DNA of 31,827 nucleotides from positions 1 to 31,827 of the IMG/VR virus record IMGVR_UViG_3300043617_000011. One strand, given 5' to 3'. The stretch is from a virus. Of this stretch, positions 1-6,809 are shown piece after piece (position 1 is the first letter of the stretch; every line of letters begins with the position of its first letter). Made by a program: the position numbers and the translations under genes. The notes beneath the pieces were generated by a model. It was not told where the DNA came from, made no database searches, and was given only the letters and a program-made list of their open reading frames with translations.

Positions 1-1317
1 GGTCAGGATGATCAGCCCGTTACCGGCCGTCATCACCTTGTAAAGCTCGGTAGTCTTGCCGTCCTCGTCGAGGCTGAACCGGGCGTAGCTCTCCTCGACC
101 CAGATCTCCCGTCCGGCGTCGCGGCGGTCAGGGTAAGGGTAATCGTCCTCCTGGTGGCGCTCTACCCGCTCCAGATTGTACTCGCCGCTATCGTCCTGCG
201 GCACCAGGTCAAGGCACTCCTCGTCGTAACCCTGCTGGATCAAATCGGAGTAGGTCCACCTGCGGCGGTGGGAGATAAACGGGATGTCGCCGCGCTTGCT
301 GCGCTGCGAAAACAGGATCTCCTCGGGTGGTATGTTGACGATCGTAACTTTACCGTTCTCACGGGTGACCCGTAATGTGCAGTCGTAAAGCTCGACCGGA
401 GGCGGCGGCGCGGGCGGCTGCTGCATCGCGGCCATCAGAGACATCATCGCTGCTGGCGGCTGAGGCAGCGCTGCAGGAGCTGCAGGAGGCCCTGGCGGCC
501 CTGAAGGCGGCCCCAAGCCTTGCGGTGGCCCGGATGGCTGTGGCCCACCTGGGGGCGCTCCGGGAGGCGGCGGAGATGATATTTCCCCGGATGGAGGTGG
601 CCCGCCTTGAGGCGGTCCAGAAAAGTGCGGAGAAGGTACTGCGGGCATGGGAGGCGGCGGCACGTAAGGCCGGTCTAAATTGAACTCGTCCATGTCCTGG
701 AGGTACTTCGTCAGCTTGACGACCTCGACATCCTCGTCCTGGCCTAAGAGCGCGTCGTACTGCTCCTTTGTCAGTCCGGTGTAGCTCTCGGTCTCGGTGG
801 TTTTCTGGGTGTCCCAATAGTACTTGACCCAGCCGAGGCGCTCCAACAGGGCGTCCTTAAACCAATCGTGCAGGACCAAGAACCCTTGGTTCTCCCGCAT
901 AAAGACATGGTTCAGATACTCGGTGGCCTGCTTGGCCTGTTGTTCTGTACCCGGCCTCGGCGGCTCTACCGTGCAAATCTTGTCGGAGGCAGTGAATATC
1001 CGGATAAGGGCGGGAAGAACCCACTCTACCGCCTCCAATACAGTACGCATGACAACGGTCGATCGGGAGCCGTCCTCGACCTCGTTGCCAAAGGGCTGGC
1101 CCTCGTAATATCTGAGGGCCTGCAACCGATCGCTGCTGAGGGTGCCGCCGTCGCGGCCTAGCGCACTTTCAAGCTCCTGCCGGATCACGGACTTGACGTG
1201 ATCCTCGTCGAGGTCGTCGAGGTCGAGGCCCTGAACGATCTCCACCCGCCTCTCGCGCCCGCTGCGGCCCCTGGTGTCACCCAGAAAAGCCGAGCCTTGC
1301 AGGCCGTAATCACTCAT
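1..1317 (-). CDS. Phage portal protein, P22-like, 3' end cut by window edge
   Basis: The portal forms the dodecameric ring at the capsid vertex through which DNA is packaged and ejected. The first 439 codons are present and the frame is still open at base 1, so the C-terminus is missing. The region up to about residue 215 has the typical look of podovirus portals: acidic N-terminus, a YYEG segment near residue 70, ED-GSRS-V near 81-90, then VEWVLPALIRIF and a conserved GWVKYYWD near 162. Residues about 219-307 are an unusual Pro/Gly-rich insertion with many PP and GPP steps. After it the fold resumes (VELYDCTLRVTRENGKV, then IPPEEILFSQRSK and an IWVEESYARF segment). The ATG at 1317 lies 3 bases past the stop of the coiled-coil gene. 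The call rests on family resemblance and context beside the terminase block. Confidence 0.82.
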   Translation of the reverse strand, partial: MSDYGLQGSAFLGDTRGRSGRERRVEIVQGLDLDDLDEDHVKSVIRQELESALGRDGGTLSSDRLQALRYYEGQPFGNEVEDGSRSTVVMRTVLEAVEWVLPALIRIFTASDKICTVEPPRPGTEQQAKQATEYLNHVFMRENQGFLVLHDWFKDALLERLGWVKYYWDTQKTTETESYTGLTKEQYDALLGQDEDVEVVKLTKYLQDMDEFNLDRPYVPPPPMPAVPSPHFSGPPQGGPPPSGEISSPPPPGAPPGGPQPSGPPQGLGPPSGPPGPPAAPAALPQPPAAMMSLMAAMQQPPAPPPPVELYDCTLRVTRENGKVTIVNIPPEEILFSQRSKRGDIPFISHRRRWTYSDLIQQGYDEECLDLVPQDDSGEYNLERVERHQEDDYPYPDRRDAGREIWVEESYARFSLDEDGKTTELYKVMTAGNGLIILT

Positions 1318-1320
1318 CGA

Positions 1321-1500
1321 TTACGACCCCGGCGGGCGACCCGACCGACGCAATACCGCCCGCTCCGGAGCGTGGTCCGGCTGCTCACCATACAGCTCCT
1401 GCGCAAGCTCCCGCCCTTCCCGCATCTCCTTAACCTCGGCCTCCAGCTTCTCCACCCGCTCCACCAGTGCAGCCCAAGCCGCGGTGTCACTCTGTGCCAT
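1321..1500 (-). CDS. Small coiled-coil phage protein (59 aa)
   Basis: This 59-residue ORF starts with ATG at 1500, preceded by an AACAGGAGA ribosome site about 7 bases upstream, and stops 3 bases before the portal start. Residues about 10-35 form a heptad-rich helix (ALVERVEKLEAEVKEMREG), followed by a basic, proline-containing tail. Short coiled-coil peptides of this kind are frequent in phage virion operons, but no function is known to me. Tight spacing between the beta-helix gene and the portal argues it is translated. It could be an assembly helper for either neighbour; that is inference. Confidence 0.7.
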   Translation of the reverse strand: MAQSDTAAWAALVERVEKLEAEVKEMREGRELAQELYGEQPDHAPERAVLRRSGRPPGS

Positions 1501-1542
1501 CGACCCGTCTCCTGTTTGTCCTCGCCAACCGCTCGGGCTCGC

Positions 1543-3477
1543 TCACGGGCACGCTGCCTTTTTATACAAGGCACCCGCGCTGTCGACGCACACCGCCAAC
1601 CCGCCGCCGCCCGCCGACGTCGGTAGCGCGGTGAACGTCATCGGCCCCGAAAACAGGCTGCGCGCCGTGCTGTCGCTGTAAATCGCATAATTCGTCGAGG
1701 CCGCGCCGCCGTTGCCGTTTATCCAAAGCCCCTGGTTGATCGTGCCGGCACTGCTGCCGGTGCCCAGACCTGCCCTGAACCCGGTATTCACCACCTGGCC
1801 GCCGGCCCCGGCCGCCGCCGTCACAGGGCCTGCCAGAAACCCGAAATTGCTGTAAGAGCCGCTGGTTGCACCATTGCCGGTGCCGGACCCGCCGGCCGCA
1901 TACCCGATAATACTGCCGGGCCGCACCGCAGAGGTGTTTACCGGCGCAAAGTCATAGCCGTAAACCTGGCCCAGCGTGCCGGTAAAACCGGCCGCCAGGC
2001 TGGGCTGCGACAGAAACCCGCGAACCGCCCCCACCGGCACCGCCGATGTGCCCAACGTGGGCGACGACAAATACTCGTTAACCGTGCTCAGCGACGCCCC
2101 GCCGGGCTTGTAGACGGTGTTGGCCATCCGGGCGACATAGTCACTGGTCACATTGGAGATAATCGTCTCGTTGGGTGACGGCATGATCTTGGTACTGGCA
2201 TTGAGCACGTAATAGGTGCCAAGACTGCCGCCCTTGAAGTAGTTGTTTCTGACAATCGTGTTAACGTGTGGGGTGGCGGTGAACCGCTCGAAATAGCTAT
2301 AGAGCTGATTAGGGCCGCCAAGGTCCGTGTTGTTCTGGATCACATTATCGGTGGGCGGGATCAGGGTGTTTGGATAAGCCGGGCCGGCATTGTCCACCAC
2401 CTGATAAGCGCCCCAGGTCTGATTGCCCTGCGGCACCGCGGTGCCGGCGTTCTGACTGGTGTTGCCCTCGACCAAGTTGTAGCTGCCGTACAGCACAACG
2501 CAGGCGCCGCCGATGTTCTTGCACTGATTGTTGGAGAATACGCTGTACTCGCCGTCCAGCTCGATGCCGCCAGCCGGGGTGGCGTTGATGTCATACGTCG
2601 TCGCGCTGTCGTGCAGGATATTGCCGCTGAAGAAATGCCGGCGGGATATTACCTGGACCTGATACAGAGCGGTGCCCGAGGCCCAGCCGGAAATGTCGTT
2701 GTTGGTGACAAAGATATTCTCGCCGGAAGTCTGTATTCCGCCGTTCTGTATCTTGTTGTTGTGGATATGCACATTGTTAAACTGGGCCGTGCCGCCGCCC
2801 ATCAAGATGCCGCCGCTATTACCATGCAGCGGCTCCTGCACCGTCAGGTGGAACCGGCTGTTCTGGACCGTCCAGTTGTGACTATCGCAGCCATCCGCCT
2901 GGGCCAGGAGGCCGACCGAGCTGTCCGGGATATTGGTCATCGACATATTGTCGATTACAAAATCGTTCTGGCAACTGTATCGGAAAACCACGCTGAAGAC
3001 GGTTATGCCGGCGTCATTGTCAAGCACCCCGGCCAGATCGATCGATAGATTACGCCAGCCGCCACCGCTGCCGTTTGTCATGTTGAAAAGACCGTTGCCT
3101 GCCCCATTGGTCAGAAACGGCAAGGTGCAACCAGGCTTTACCTTCAAGAGCGTAGCATCCCGGCCGGCGCCGATTATTGTCGCGGCGCTGGCAAAGGTAT
3201 AAGTGCCGCAATTAAACAGGTAGGTGCCCGGTCCAAAATAGATGTTCGGGCTGCCGGTCTTTGCCGCCATCGCTGCGATACACGCGGCGTTGTCGGTTAC
3301 CCCGTCGCCTTTGCAACCGAGATCCTTCTGCGCGTCCAGCGTCGGCCAGGCGCCGAGGTTGGCGCGGGCCTCCGGCAACTTCGCGTTGCTGCTGTCCTGG
3401 TACATATCGGCGTGCGCCGGGAGGGCAACCGCCGCTTGGGCCAGCGGCATCAGGGCGACAAGCGCCAGCCACTTCAT
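1543..3477 (-). CDS. Secreted right-handed beta-helix protein (pectate-lyase-3-like), tailspike-like
   Basis: The 644-residue protein begins with a clear Sec signal peptide: Lys2, a hydrophobic core over residues about 3-18, and an AHA|D cleavage site near residue 23. The mature N-terminus has the DGVTDNAACIAAMAA motif typical of pectate-lyase-3/tailspike beta-helices, followed by many short N- and G-rich turns (NNKIQNGG, SNNQCKNIGG, VEGNTSQNAG). The last 150 residues are Gly/Ser/Ala-rich and end in a LAVCVDSAGALYKK segment like phage tail-fibre tips. About ten cysteines suit an oxidising compartment. The start at 3477 is chosen because its ATG overlaps the stop of the upstream gene (ATGA); an upstream in-frame start exists but would weaken the signal peptide. 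Such helices usually bind or cut surface polysaccharides. A leader peptide is odd for a virion spike. Confidence 0.8.
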   Translation of the reverse strand: MKWLALVALMPLAQAAVALPAHADMYQDSSNAKLPEARANLGAWPTLDAQKDLGCKGDGVTDNAACIAAMAAKTGSPNIYFGPGTYLFNCGTYTFASAATIIGAGRDATLLKVKPGCTLPFLTNGAGNGLFNMTNGSGGGWRNLSIDLAGVLDNDAGITVFSVVFRYSCQNDFVIDNMSMTNIPDSSVGLLAQADGCDSHNWTVQNSRFHLTVQEPLHGNSGGILMGGGTAQFNNVHIHNNKIQNGGIQTSGENIFVTNNDISGWASGTALYQVQVISRRHFFSGNILHDSATTYDINATPAGGIELDGEYSVFSNNQCKNIGGACVVLYGSYNLVEGNTSQNAGTAVPQGNQTWGAYQVVDNAGPAYPNTLIPPTDNVIQNNTDLGGPNQLYSYFERFTATPHVNTIVRNNYFKGGSLGTYYVLNASTKIMPSPNETIISNVTSDYVARMANTVYKPGGASLSTVNEYLSSPTLGTSAVPVGAVRGFLSQPSLAAGFTGTLGQVYGYDFAPVNTSAVRPGSIIGYAAGGSGTGNGATSGSYSNFGFLAGPVTAAAGAGGQVVNTGFRAGLGTGSSAGTINQGLWINGNGGAASTNYAIYSDSTARSLFSGPMTFTALPTSAGGGGLAVCVDSAGALYKKAACP

Positions 3478-4343
3478 GGCGTGCCCCAAAACGATTTCTG
3501 GTTCTGCTGCAGCGCCGTTCGCTCACCTGCCGTCAATGCGTAGTTATCCCACCATACCGCTTCGGTGTATGAGCACGACGGCGCCGCCCCATTGTACAAC
3601 TCGTAGATCGGCCCCAGCGTCGTCACCGCCGTTACCGGCCCCGTTGTTTCGGCACCGTCAATCCCAACCACCGATCCAGCGCCGGCAATAACCCCGACGC
3701 CCGAGTGCCACACCGCCGCACTCGCCGGCGCCGACAACGCCGCGCCGTTATACAGCACCAACGACGCACCATTGATGCCCAGCAACTGGCTCGCAGCCTG
3801 GATGCCGTAGCAAAGCCCGCCGGCCGCCGCCACCCTCAGCACTACGCTGAAACTCGCCGACACTGCCCCCGGTGTCGCGTCCGGCGCTTGCATAAACTGC
3901 CCGGTCGTCGAACTGGCGCAGGGCAGGCCGCCGATGCAGTTGAAGACAAACTGCGGCTGCGCCGCCGGGTTGGTCTGCGTCGCATGCCGGGAGTTGCCGG
4001 ACTGATCGTAACGCGTCTTGATAAAACACGTCGTCGCGGCGCAGTGCGCCGCCGCCGCCGCCACGTCGAGCAGCGCCCCCAGACCCGGGACGAAACCAAG
4101 GAAATTTATGTCCAGTTCGGCGTTGTCACTGGCCCGCCGGATGCGTATCGCCGGGCCGGCATACGTGCTGCGCAGCTTCCTGAAGCTGTACGCCGCCGCC
4201 GGGGCACTCGCGACACCGTCCAGCGGCAACACCGCCGAGGCGATCCGGTGCCCGCGATAGGGCGCATGCATCCGCGCATCGGCCGGGGTTGCTGCCGCGA
4301 CCGCCGCCGCCAGCACTGCCGCCGCGAGCACGCGCACGCTCAA
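3474..4343 (-). CDS. Secreted arabinofuranosidase-B/LamG-like protein
   Basis: The start is TTG at 4343, overlapping the upstream stop as TTGA; a GTG lies two codons inside. The first 23 residues are a signal peptide (AAAVLAAAVAAATPADA|R). The mature part carries the pattern AYSFRKLRSTYAGPAIRIRR, then SDNAELDINF, a TTCFIKTRYDQSGNSRHATQ block and AQPQFVFNC. This is the N-terminal pattern shared by alpha-L-arabinofuranosidase B catalytic domains (GH54) and by many phage tail proteins with a concanavalin-like fold. The remainder (about residues 150-289) resembles a LamG-type sandwich ending in YTEAVWWDNYALTAGERTALQQNQ. Cysteines are numerous, which fits periplasmic folding. Glycan binding is more certain than catalysis. 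It is third of four coupled genes; its stop overlaps the ATG of the beta-helix gene. Confidence 0.75.
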   Translation of the reverse strand: MSVRVLAAAVLAAAVAAATPADARMHAPYRGHRIASAVLPLDGVASAPAAAYSFRKLRSTYAGPAIRIRRASDNAELDINFLGFVPGLGALLDVAAAAAHCAATTCFIKTRYDQSGNSRHATQTNPAAQPQFVFNCIGGLPCASSTTGQFMQAPDATPGAVSASFSVVLRVAAAGGLCYGIQAASQLLGINGASLVLYNGAALSAPASAAVWHSGVGVIAGAGSVVGIDGAETTGPVTAVTTLGPIYELYNGAAPSCSYTEAVWWDNYALTAGERTALQQNQKSFWGTP

Positions 4344-4696
4344 ATCCCGCTGCCCGGCGTGATATACACCGTCGCCGCCGTGCCGGCGCTGATCCCCGCC
4401 ACATACTGCTGCTTACAACCGATCACCTCGACGGTGCCGGGCGCGATCGGCATGCCGGCGGCCACGGTGGCGACGATCGCGACATCGCCGCAGGCCAGGA
4501 AGACGGGGACCGTGCCGGCGTTGTAGACGCGCATGCTCGGGTTGTTGGCCGCCGTCTGCACCTGCACCCGCGCCGTCGCGCCGGTTACCGCCAGGCTCAC
4601 CGTCGCCGCGCCCGGGGCGAAGGCCGATACGTTCTGCGCCAGCGCGGGTACCGGCAGCAGCACCGCGGCTGCTGCCAGCAAGGCTGCTGCCTTCAT
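4340..4696 (-). CDS. Small secreted beta-rich phage protein
   Basis: The 118-residue product starts with a signal peptide (MKAAALLAAAAVLLPVPALA|Q). The mature 98 residues resemble a small beta-sandwich protein often seen in alphaproteobacterial phages: an F-PGAATVSLAVTG opening, a RVYNAGTVPVFLACG strand, MPIAPGTVEVIGC and a TVYITPGSGI ending. Those relatives usually lack a leader in my recollection. Two cysteines (in LACGD and VIGCK) could form a disulphide. The chosen ATG at 4696 overlaps the PEP-CTERM stop as ATGA; an in-frame start eight codons upstream would put charged residues before the leader. Its role is unknown; a surface or virion decoration protein is a guess. Confidence 0.72.
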   Translation of the reverse strand: MKAAALLAAAAVLLPVPALAQNVSAFAPGAATVSLAVTGATARVQVQTAANNPSMRVYNAGTVPVFLACGDVAIVATVAAGMPIAPGTVEVIGCKQQYVAGISAGTAATVYITPGSGI

Positions 4697-5364
4697 GGTG
4701 CGCTGAACCGGCGGCGCCACCCCAACGCCCCCGCCATCCCTAACAAGCTGCCGCCCAGCAACAGCAAACTAGCCGGCTCCGGCACCGCATTGGCCGCCGC
4801 GTTGCCCGCCACGCTGGCGGTAAAACTGGCGATCGTCTGGCCGGTGTCGCAGGCCGGACACGCGGTCACGCTTACCGGCGGGTCCACGTTGGTCAGGGAG
4901 AACCCAATAGCGCGCGGCAGATCAAGGGTCGCGATCGTGTCGGAGGCAAACACCGCCGCCTGTGCCGCAATCACGATCTGGGTGCCACCGATCACCGCAA
5001 TCGCCCCATCGGTAAAGGCGCCGCTCAGATAGTTGGTGTCGGCCGGGGCGCATGCCGCCGTCGAGCAGATCGAAAACGTGCCGCTGAAATGCTGCGTCAC
5101 GACAACCCCGCCCGTCACCGTAGCGCCGGTCGAATTGGCCGCGCTGAGGTCGAGAAAGGCACTGATCGGCGTTGGATCGGCGCTGGCGATCTGAGTAATG
5201 GTCACCGCGATATCGCTGCCGGCGATCGTGGTGCCACCGAGACCGCCGGTGCCGGTGATGGTATTCGCACCACTATTTTGACCAAACGTGATGATCGTGT
5301 CGGCCTTGGCCGGCGGGCTCGCAAGCAGAGCAACCGCTGCTGCGCCAGCTAACAGGTGCCTCAT
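4693..5364 (-). CDS. PEP-CTERM sorting-domain protein
   Basis: The 223-residue protein has both ends of an exosortase substrate. The N-terminus is a signal peptide (RHLLAGAAAVALLASPPAKA|D, cleavage near residue 21). The C-terminus carries VPEPASL at about 194-200, a hydrophobic helix over 198-216 and an RRR cluster at 217-219. The middle is Thr/Ala/Gly-rich beta material with two cysteine pairs (SICSTAAC and ACPAC) and no enzyme motif that I recognise. In bacteria PEP-CTERM proteins are processed by exosortase and linked to exopolysaccharide and biofilm surfaces. A strong GGAGG ribosome site lies about 7 bases before the ATG at 5364, so this is the lead gene of the coupled four-gene cassette. 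A bacterial origin for the gene is inferred. Confidence 0.85.
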   Translation of the reverse strand: MRHLLAGAAAVALLASPPAKADTIITFGQNSGANTITGTGGLGGTTIAGSDIAVTITQIASADPTPISAFLDLSAANSTGATVTGGVVVTQHFSGTFSICSTAACAPADTNYLSGAFTDGAIAVIGGTQIVIAAQAAVFASDTIATLDLPRAIGFSLTNVDPPVSVTACPACDTGQTIASFTASVAGNAAANAVPEPASLLLLGGSLLGMAGALGWRRRFSAP

Positions 5365-5388
5365 ATCAAACCTCCGTACGAGTCGTTG

Positions 5389-5412
5389 AGGCGGGCCGGT
5401 AATGGCCCGCCT
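5389..5412. other. Perfect 9-bp stem-loop between the proline-rich gene and the secreted cassette
   Basis: AGGCGGGCC at 5389-5397 is the exact reverse complement of GGCCCGCCT at 5404-5412, with a 6-base loop. It lies between the stop of the proline-rich gene and the ribosome site of the PEP-CTERM gene. No T-run follows on either strand, so it is not a standard intrinsic terminator. It may act in RNA stability, processing or attenuation. Confidence 0.55.
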
Positions 5413-5429
5413 CGCCTCGTCTGATCCGG

Positions 5430-6113
5430 TTACGTCTTGGGCTGCGCGGTCGGCGGCAGGGTGTTGTCGGGCCGCCCGCCTTGGCCCGGCAAGGTATTAT
5501 CCGGCCGCGGCGGGCGGCCAGGGCGGCCACCGGGCAGTTCGTTGTCGACGCCAGGCTGCCCTTCCGGCAGGCTGTGATCCGGGTAGGCCGGCGGTGGGGC
5601 GATCGGGTGCTCCGGGCGCAGGCTGGTATCCACCACCACCCAGCGATAACCAACCCCGGGGATCCAGACAAAAATCATGATCTCGCCATCGCCCAGTTCC
5701 GGCGGCAGCGGGGGGTAAACACTGGCCGGCGGCATCGGCAGCGAATTGTCGGGGCCGATCGGGTGATAAATCGGCAGCGACGGATACACCGGTTGCGGCG
5801 GCAGGCTGTTGTCGGGGTGCACCGGGCGCGGCGGCATCGGCCAGACGTGCGGCGGCCGCGGCAGACTGTTATCCGGCTTTACCGGGTAGGTCGGCGGGAT
5901 CGCGATCGGGTGCGTCGGCGTCCCCGGTATCGGCCAGATCGTCACCGGCGGCAACGGGATCCCATACCCCGGATCGACCGGGCCTTGAACCGGCGGCAGG
6001 CCCTGGTCGGGGCGGTTGCCGCCGCCCTCCGGGATACCGTAATCCGGGTCGACCGGGCCTTCCCCAGTGTGCCGGACATGGATCGGGCTGCGGCTGACTG
6101 CTACATAAGGCAT
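5430..6113 (-). CDS. Proline-rich repeat phage protein
   Basis: The 227-residue protein is built from short repeats of the type PDNSLP, PDNTLP, PDQGLP and PDYGIP spaced every 10-25 residues. They flank one ordered segment near residues 140-170 (GDGEIMIFVWIPGVGYRWVVVDTSL). No signal peptide is visible. Proteins with the same repeat and central core recur near tail genes of alphaproteobacterial phages, without a known function as far as I recall. The AAAGGGGA stretch 9-15 bases before the ATG could be the ribosome site. The gene follows a terminator, so it may open a separate transcript that continues into the secreted cassette. A virion-associated flexible linker or surface polymer is possible. 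Confidence 0.75.
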   Translation of the reverse strand: MPYVAVSRSPIHVRHTGEGPVDPDYGIPEGGGNRPDQGLPPVQGPVDPGYGIPLPPVTIWPIPGTPTHPIAIPPTYPVKPDNSLPRPPHVWPMPPRPVHPDNSLPPQPVYPSLPIYHPIGPDNSLPMPPASVYPPLPPELGDGEIMIFVWIPGVGYRWVVVDTSLRPEHPIAPPPAYPDHSLPEGQPGVDNELPGGRPGRPPRPDNTLPGQGGRPDNTLPPTAQPKT

Positions 6114-6133
6114 TGAGATTTGTCCCCTTTTGC

Positions 6134-6161
6134 AAAAGAAAAGGCGGCCGATATGGCCGCC
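6134..6161 (-). terminator. Intrinsic terminator, minus strand
   Basis: On the minus strand GGCGGCC pairs with GGCCGCC (6143-6149 with 6155-6161) around a 5-base loop and runs into TTTTCTTTT. It lies downstream of the terminase-block gene ending at 6188 and just upstream of the proline-rich gene. It should separate packaging transcription from the secreted-protein transcript, or allow partial readthrough. Confidence 0.75.
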
Positions 6162-6187
6162 CCCAGTCGTCGGAAATTCGGCTGCTG

Positions 6188-6358
6188 TCAGCCCGGCTCG
6201 CAGATCAAAATTAGCTGAGCGACGCCTTGTGCATCCGGCTCCAACTGAAACGTCATCTCCAGCGGCTGATGAGGCTGTAACGGCTGGCCCGTGCCCATGT
6301 TGGAGCGCAACAGGACGGGGACAGCCAAGGCGTTGGTGTAAGTCAGTTTGACGATCAC
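6188..6358 (-). CDS. Small phage protein (56 aa)
   Basis: A GTG at 6358 overlaps the stop of the upstream FlbD-like gene (GTGA), which fixes the start. The product opens with IVKLTYTNALAVPVLLRSNMGTG and ends in a VAQLILICEPG strand. The pattern suggests a single small beta domain with no transmembrane segment or signal peptide. The family is not recognised. It is the last gene before the terminator at 6134-6161, and its coupling to the upstream gene suggests stoichiometric production. Confidence 0.6.
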   Translation of the reverse strand: MIVKLTYTNALAVPVLLRSNMGTGQPLQPHQPLEMTFQLEPDAQGVAQLILICEPG

Positions 6359-6594
6359 GGCACCGCCTCCTCTATGAGCTTTCGCACCAGGTCACACGGC
6401 TCGATCACGCTGACGAATTTGCCGTCGGAGAGACCGACAACGCAGTGCACGTCTTTGGTCAGCAATTTGTTGGGTTGGCCAATCGACGACATGGTTGCGT
6501 GCAAGGCGGTGACATGCGCCGGGTTGACCGCAACCTCGCCGCCGCCGACCCGGTGCAACAGCACCATATGCAGCGCCAGGGCGAGGGCCTTCAT
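6355..6594 (-). CDS. FlbD-like small phage protein
   Basis: The 79-residue product has a hydrophobic N-terminus (ALALALHMVLLHR) followed by EVAVNPAHVTALHA and a LSDGKFVSVIEPCDLVRKLIEEA ending. The last part matches the look of FlbD-type domains (residues needed in one position, then a T/S-DGK strand, V-E and a terminal helix). In flagellate bacteria FlbD is a small motility protein; in phages such domains occur with unknown roles. The N-terminal run is too polar at its end to be a safe signal peptide. Its stop overlaps the GTG of the next gene. Confidence 0.6.
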   Translation of the reverse strand: MKALALALHMVLLHRVGGGEVAVNPAHVTALHATMSSIGQPNKLLTKDVHCVVGLSDGKFVSVIEPCDLVRKLIEEAVP

Positions 6595-6599
6595 TCACC

Positions 6600-6809
6600 T
6601 TACTTTCGCTGCTCCATGCACCGGTCCAGCATCTTGCTGACGATCTCGGTGCGCTTTTCCATCTGGTTGGACAGGAACCACAATGTCCCGCCGAGAAAAG
6701 CCGCATTCAATACGCACAGCATCAAAAACGCCGGCGGCAGCGCGCTGATCAGGCCGCGACTGATGTCAGCAACGGCGCCCGCGGCCCCGCCGCGCGGCTC
6801 TTCGCTCAC
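6600..6809 (-). CDS. Small single-span membrane protein, possible lysis protein
   Basis: The 69-residue product starts at a GTG that overlaps the terminase stop (GTGA). Residues about 22-46 form one transmembrane segment (ALPPAFLMLCVLNAAFLGGTLWFL). The following helix (NQMEKRTEIVSKMLDRCMEQRK) is charged and would lie on the opposite side. Size and layout would suit a holin, a spanin subunit or another small membrane protein. Nothing in the sequence decides among them, and no endolysin gene sits directly beside it. Confidence 0.65.
   Translation of the reverse strand: MSEEPRGGAAGAVADISRGLISALPPAFLMLCVLNAAFLGGTLWFLSNQMEKRTEIVSKMLDRCMEQRK

Noticed and set aside
2266-3048. 260-codon plus-strand frame
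   Set aside because: It is antisense to the beta-helix gene, has no ribosome site, and arises from high GC. The minus strand has signal peptide, motifs and coupling.
3478-3489. Upstream start for the beta-helix gene
   Set aside because: It adds four codons before the leader and loses the ATGA overlap with the upstream gene.
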